From: Cenococcum geophilum 1.58
Taxonomy: Eukaryota; Ascomycota; Dothideomycetes; Gloniales; Gloniaceae
Assembly: GCA_001692895.1 (NCBI GenBank)
Contig: KV748178.1
Span: 5,059,917 to 5,123,916 of the forward strand
Reading direction: 5' to 3'
Length of the DNA stretch: 64,000 nt
Shown here: positions 60,205-64,000 of the stretch, piece by piece
Position numbering within the stretch: position 1 is the first letter of the stretch
Layout of the letters: each line of letters opens with the position of its first letter
Translations under genes and position numbers: made by a program
The notes under the pieces: generated by a model
What the model saw: the letters and a program-made list of their open reading frames with translations, nothing else
Database searches by the model: none
Told to the model about the DNA's origin: nothing

Positions 60205-60510
60205 CTGCTGCGAAGCTTAATAGTGACTTAGCGCAGGCCCTTGCCAAGCTTAAGCGTTCTTAGAATGCGGAACAGAAGGCCCTAGATACTCGCATTGCGG
60301 CGTCTACCCATCTACTTTGTCTTAAGAAGGTGCGTAAGAAGGTCCGTTTTAAGGAGTGGAAGCTTGTGGAATAAGGTCTTTAGGAACTGGGTGATGAGAG
60401 AACTAACTCTCCTCCTATGGTGCGGGAAACAACTCCGAGTAATTCGGCAGTCGCTCTTCCTGGGTCCCCCTTAGATAACTCGTTCTTTGGCAATTCCTTT
60501 TTATTAATGT
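60205..60510 (+). pseudogene. Antisense coding-like remnant in the gypsy 3' region
   Basis: On the + strand, opposite to pol, one frame reads protein-like for ~100 codons with only three RIP-type stops: KLNSDLAQALAKLKRS, then NAEQKALDTRIAAS, a basic stretch KKVRKKVRFKEWKL, then ELGDERTNSP. It looks like a charged coiled-coil/helical C-terminus. CpA/TpG are better kept here than in pol. The homologous part of element 1 (~51330-51700) is more damaged. I do not recognise the protein with certainty. Confidence 0.45.
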
Positions 60511-63500
60511 TGCCGATACTCCTGTACCTTTCCTATAGCGTTCTTTAAACTCTCTAGTGGTTCCTAGGTAGTCTTAGTGTAGCCTATCCACTTAACCTTA
60601 TACCACGTTTTATTGTTAACGTCCTTATAACTAACAATCCTTAAAACTTGCCATTTATCTTCTTCCTGTCCTCTATACGTGTCTACCTCATAGACTAGTG
60701 GCTTAATATTTCCATATGCTAGCTCTAGCATTGCGATATACTGTATAGGGTAGATCTTTATTTTAGCTGGTAGGTTTAACTTAAACATAACTAGTAAAAT
60801 CCTCTATGTAATTTTAAAAGGTCTTAGTCTGACGTGGTCCAACTTCTTACTTAGTTGTTAACTTTTGAAAATTTTGTATAGTAGCTATACTTTATCTCCC
60901 TCCTTAAGATCTGGTTCCTTAGATCTCTTAGCATTATAGTACTTTTTTATTCTTTACTGTACCACCTTAGCTGTTTCTATAAGGTCTACATAAAGATTTA
61001 TTAAATCCTTTATTCTTTACTTAGCTCTACTACTTGTTTTCTTTGCTTAGCGTGGTAATAATAACGTTCTTAGCTCGTATTTATAATTCGCCTTAAATAG
61101 TAACATACCTATTCCTTCTTATGGTGTTATATTGTACGCAAACTATATAACTAGTAATAGCGATACCCAATTATTCTATATATAATTAATATAATGCCTT
61201 AAATACTATTCTAGTATTTAGTTTAATCTTTCTATTTAACCGTCTATCTGCAGATAATATGCAGTAAAAGTTACTGCTTAAACTCCTTATTCCGCTAAGA
61301 ATACCTCCCAAAATACTGCTATAAATCTTAGATCTCTATCTAATATAATTTTGCTTAGTACTCCATGTTTTACAAATACTTCTTTAATATAGATTTTAGC
61401 GATATCTTCCGCTAAGATTTCTTCTATATAGGCTATAAAGTATCCCTACTTTATAAGCTTGTCTACTATTACTAAGATCGCGTTATAATCTTGTCCGGTA
61501 ATAGGATCTCTTAATTTTAGCAACTTAATAATAAAGTCCTATAATATAACCTCCTATAGTCTCTTTAGTGTTTTAATAGGTTATAGCCCTCTATACGGCT
61601 TATGCCTTATTAGTTTATTTCTTTAGTAATTTAAATACTCTTTAGTAACCTTCCTAGCTATTCTCTAAATTCTGTTAATAATATACTTCTCCTAAAGTCT
61701 TAATACTAAGCCCGTAGCTTTATTATATTCTTAAGTTAGTCCCTTATAAAAGTCCTTTATAAACTACTCTACTATATTTTTTAGGATATACTTTACCTCT
61801 TAATTTTCGTATATATCCAACTGTAGATCTTCTAGCTATACTTTTAGAATCCTTTATACCTAAAAGCTTTCTAGTATCTTATAAACCTTTTCTAACTTAT
61901 TCTCCTAAGTTACTATAATTTTTAGATAATTATACCTAATTAATCCGTCTATATCTTTTCGCAGTAAAGCCCCTAATGGCTTATTATTATTTTATAGTTT
62001 AGCCTTTTAACTTAGAGTATCTACTCGCGTATTATCTATACCTTTAGTATACTAAATCTTAAAATAGTATTCTATAAGTATCTCTGCCTATCTAACCTAT
62101 CTTTAGTTAAGTTCCTTTATTATTAGGAATCCTATTAGGTTTTTATAATCTATTTTAACTATAAATAGTTTTTCTATGCCTTATAAGAATGCTCTTTATT
62201 TTTTTAGTACTATAACTATACCTAACAACTCCTTATTATAGATGTTATAGTTTAACTCTAGTAGTATTATCTTTTAACTATAATATGCCACTAGATGCTA
62301 TCTATTTAGATACTTTTATATAAAATATACTCCTAGTATAAAGTCTAATATATCTATTTCTATAACCGTCTCTAGTCCTAGTTAATAGATCTTAAGAACT
62401 GGCTTCTAGGTAAACAACTCTTTAACTTTATTAAAGAGTTTTTACTATTCCTCTTCCCATACCTATAGTTCTTCTTTCTTTATTAATCGCGTAAATGGTT
62501 TAATATTTTTTAACTATTGCGCTATAAACCTTCTATAGTAATTATAAACCCTAGGAACAATCTTAACTACGTAATATTCTCTAGTTCTTACTAATTTACT
62601 ATAGCCTTAATCTTCTTTAAATCTATACTAAGTTAGCCTAGTTTAATAATAAATCTAACAAAATCGGTCTTCCTAGTAAAGAACTCGCATTTCTTAATTA
62701 CTACTAGTATTTATTCTTCTTATAGTCTCTTTAAAACCTATTTAATATATTTTCTATATTCTTCCTTATTTATTAAGTAGATAATAATATTATTAAAGTA
62801 TACCATAATAAATTCATCTAAATATTCTTTTAATATATTGTTAATACGCTTCTAGAATATTGCTAGTGCGTTTATAAGCCCGAATTATATAACTAATAGT
62901 TTATATAGTCCTTCCTTTAACCTAAAGGCTGCCTTTTATTTATCGCCTTCCTTAATCCTAATCTAATAGTATACCTATCTTAGATCTATCTTCGTAAAGA
63001 TTTACGCATTACTAATCCTATCTTAGATCTCGCTAATTAAGGGTAAAGAATACCTATCCTTCCTAATAATACTGTTTAACTGTCTGTAGTTAATATATAG
63101 CCTTAATTTACCATTCTTTTTTGGTACAAATAGTACTAAATAACCCGCTAATAACTGTGATGGTCTAATATATCCTTTTCATAAGTTCTCCTAAATAAAC
63201 TCTTTTAATACTCTACCTTCTTTTTTAGTAAGCTTATAGATTGGAAAGAATCTTAGACTTATTTCTAGTTCTAACTTTATTTTATAGTCCTATACTATAT
63301 ACTCTAACAGCTTTTTACTTTTAGGTGACCATAGTTTCTTACCATACTTATAGTATCTTTTTAGTATATAGCTTAGCCCTTTTTCTATTTCTTTATAGGT
63401 TGCTCCTACTTAGTACTATACTAACTTAGCTTATTATTATATCTTACGGCATTAAGTATTCCTAATATTAACCTAACCTATAATCCAATTAATCCTTAGA

Positions 63501-64000
63501 TTATATTCCTATAACTAAGGTATTCCTAATACTGCCTTATTATTCCCTAATAGTAATATATTAAAAGATATCTTAACTTATCTTCCTTTAATAGTTAACT
63601 AAATAGGTCCTATTTTAAGGTTAATAATGCCTTCTCTATAGGCTATCGGATCTCCTAAAATTATTACTAATAGGTAAGGGCATTCCTTCTATCTATATAG
63701 TAACCCTATTCTTTTAACTACTGCTAGCGAGATATAGTTCCTTATTACTCTACTATCTATTAGTGCCTTAAACTGTTAATCCTACTACTTAACTTATAAA
63801 TTTAATTATTGTTCTAGAATTCCTTTAAGGGTCTAAGGCTCTACTACTAGCTCCCTCTGGTCCTATAGGCCTCCACTTTTCCTAACTATTAGCTGCTTAA
63901 TCCTATTTATACTTAGTCTAACTTAGGCTAATACTTAGTTCGCTTTTTATCTTTAATATGCTATAGATAGGTGTTCTCTAGATATTCCCACTATTATCAT

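Larger units (their letters stand above)
59369..64000 (-). mobile_element. Chromodomain Ty3/gypsy retrotransposon relic 2 (3' part; runs off the window)
   Basis: Minus orientation. From left: 3' LTR (59369-59794), a purine-rich tract just inside it (59795-59818 as its complement), a 3' region with an antisense coding-like stretch (60205-60510), a chromodomain (60564-60790; WYKVKWIGY preserved), integrase (~60900-61750), RNase H (~62000-62420), reverse transcriptase (~62500-63270; the YxDD box has become YFNN) and protease (~63450-63760; the catalytic DSG part is altered). It is the same family as the element at 44324 and collinear with it. Gag and the 5' LTR lie beyond the window. Confidence 0.92.

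Overview
The window looks like a sub-telomere-like or transposon-rich block from a filamentous ascomycete (Pezizomycotina). Evidence: short GT-AG introns of about 37-90 nt with CTAAC-like branch points in the one intact gene; relics of fungus-specific families (FunK1 kinase, HET domain, DUF7025-AAA ATPase); fungal Tad1-like LINEs, a Ty1/copia element and chromodomain Ty3/gypsy elements; and RIP (repeat-induced point mutation). In the RIP-hit DNA nearly every CpA/TpG has become TpA, so reading frames are full of TAG/TAA while CpG and CpT survive.

Layout. (1) 1-4455: normal-composition DNA with one spliced gene encoding a zinc finger, P-loop GTPase-like, RING and patatin phospholipase protein of about 1,209 residues; every motif is intact. 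(2) 4.6-8.6 kb: LINE relic, + strand, with a barely mutated 5' part and a heavily mutated remainder. (3) 11.3-13.7 kb: RIP-killed FunK1 kinase gene. (4) 15.9-17.9 kb: RIP-killed HET-domain gene, minus strand. (5) 18.8-28.9 kb: a 66-bp tandem array split by two clean insertions, a copia element (174-bp LTRs, target duplication GTATA) and a 2.35-kb mosaic element with TA duplication and imperfect inverted ends. (6) 30.9-33.3 kb: RIP-killed DUF7025-AAA ATPase gene, minus strand, with traces of an intron. (7) 33.3-42 kb: mutated DNA, mostly unidentified, holding a protein-kinase relic at 39.9-40.6 kb. (8) 42.4-54 kb: further pieces of the mosaic element around a chromodomain gypsy element (44.3-51.86 kb) whose 3' LTR is missing. 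(9) 54-59.4 kb: LINE relic, minus strand, carrying two 193-bp solo-LTR-like insertions with 5-bp duplications. (10) 59.37-64 kb: 3' part of a second gypsy element, minus strand, running off the window.

Taken together: one live gene, whose architecture suggests a membrane-directed, nucleotide-regulated effector (immunity or cell-death type, by inference), beside a large graveyard. The graveyard holds not only transposons but dead copies of host signalling genes. The most novel structure is the TA-flanked mosaic of tandem repeats that recurs three or four times in both orientations and is much less mutated than its surroundings.
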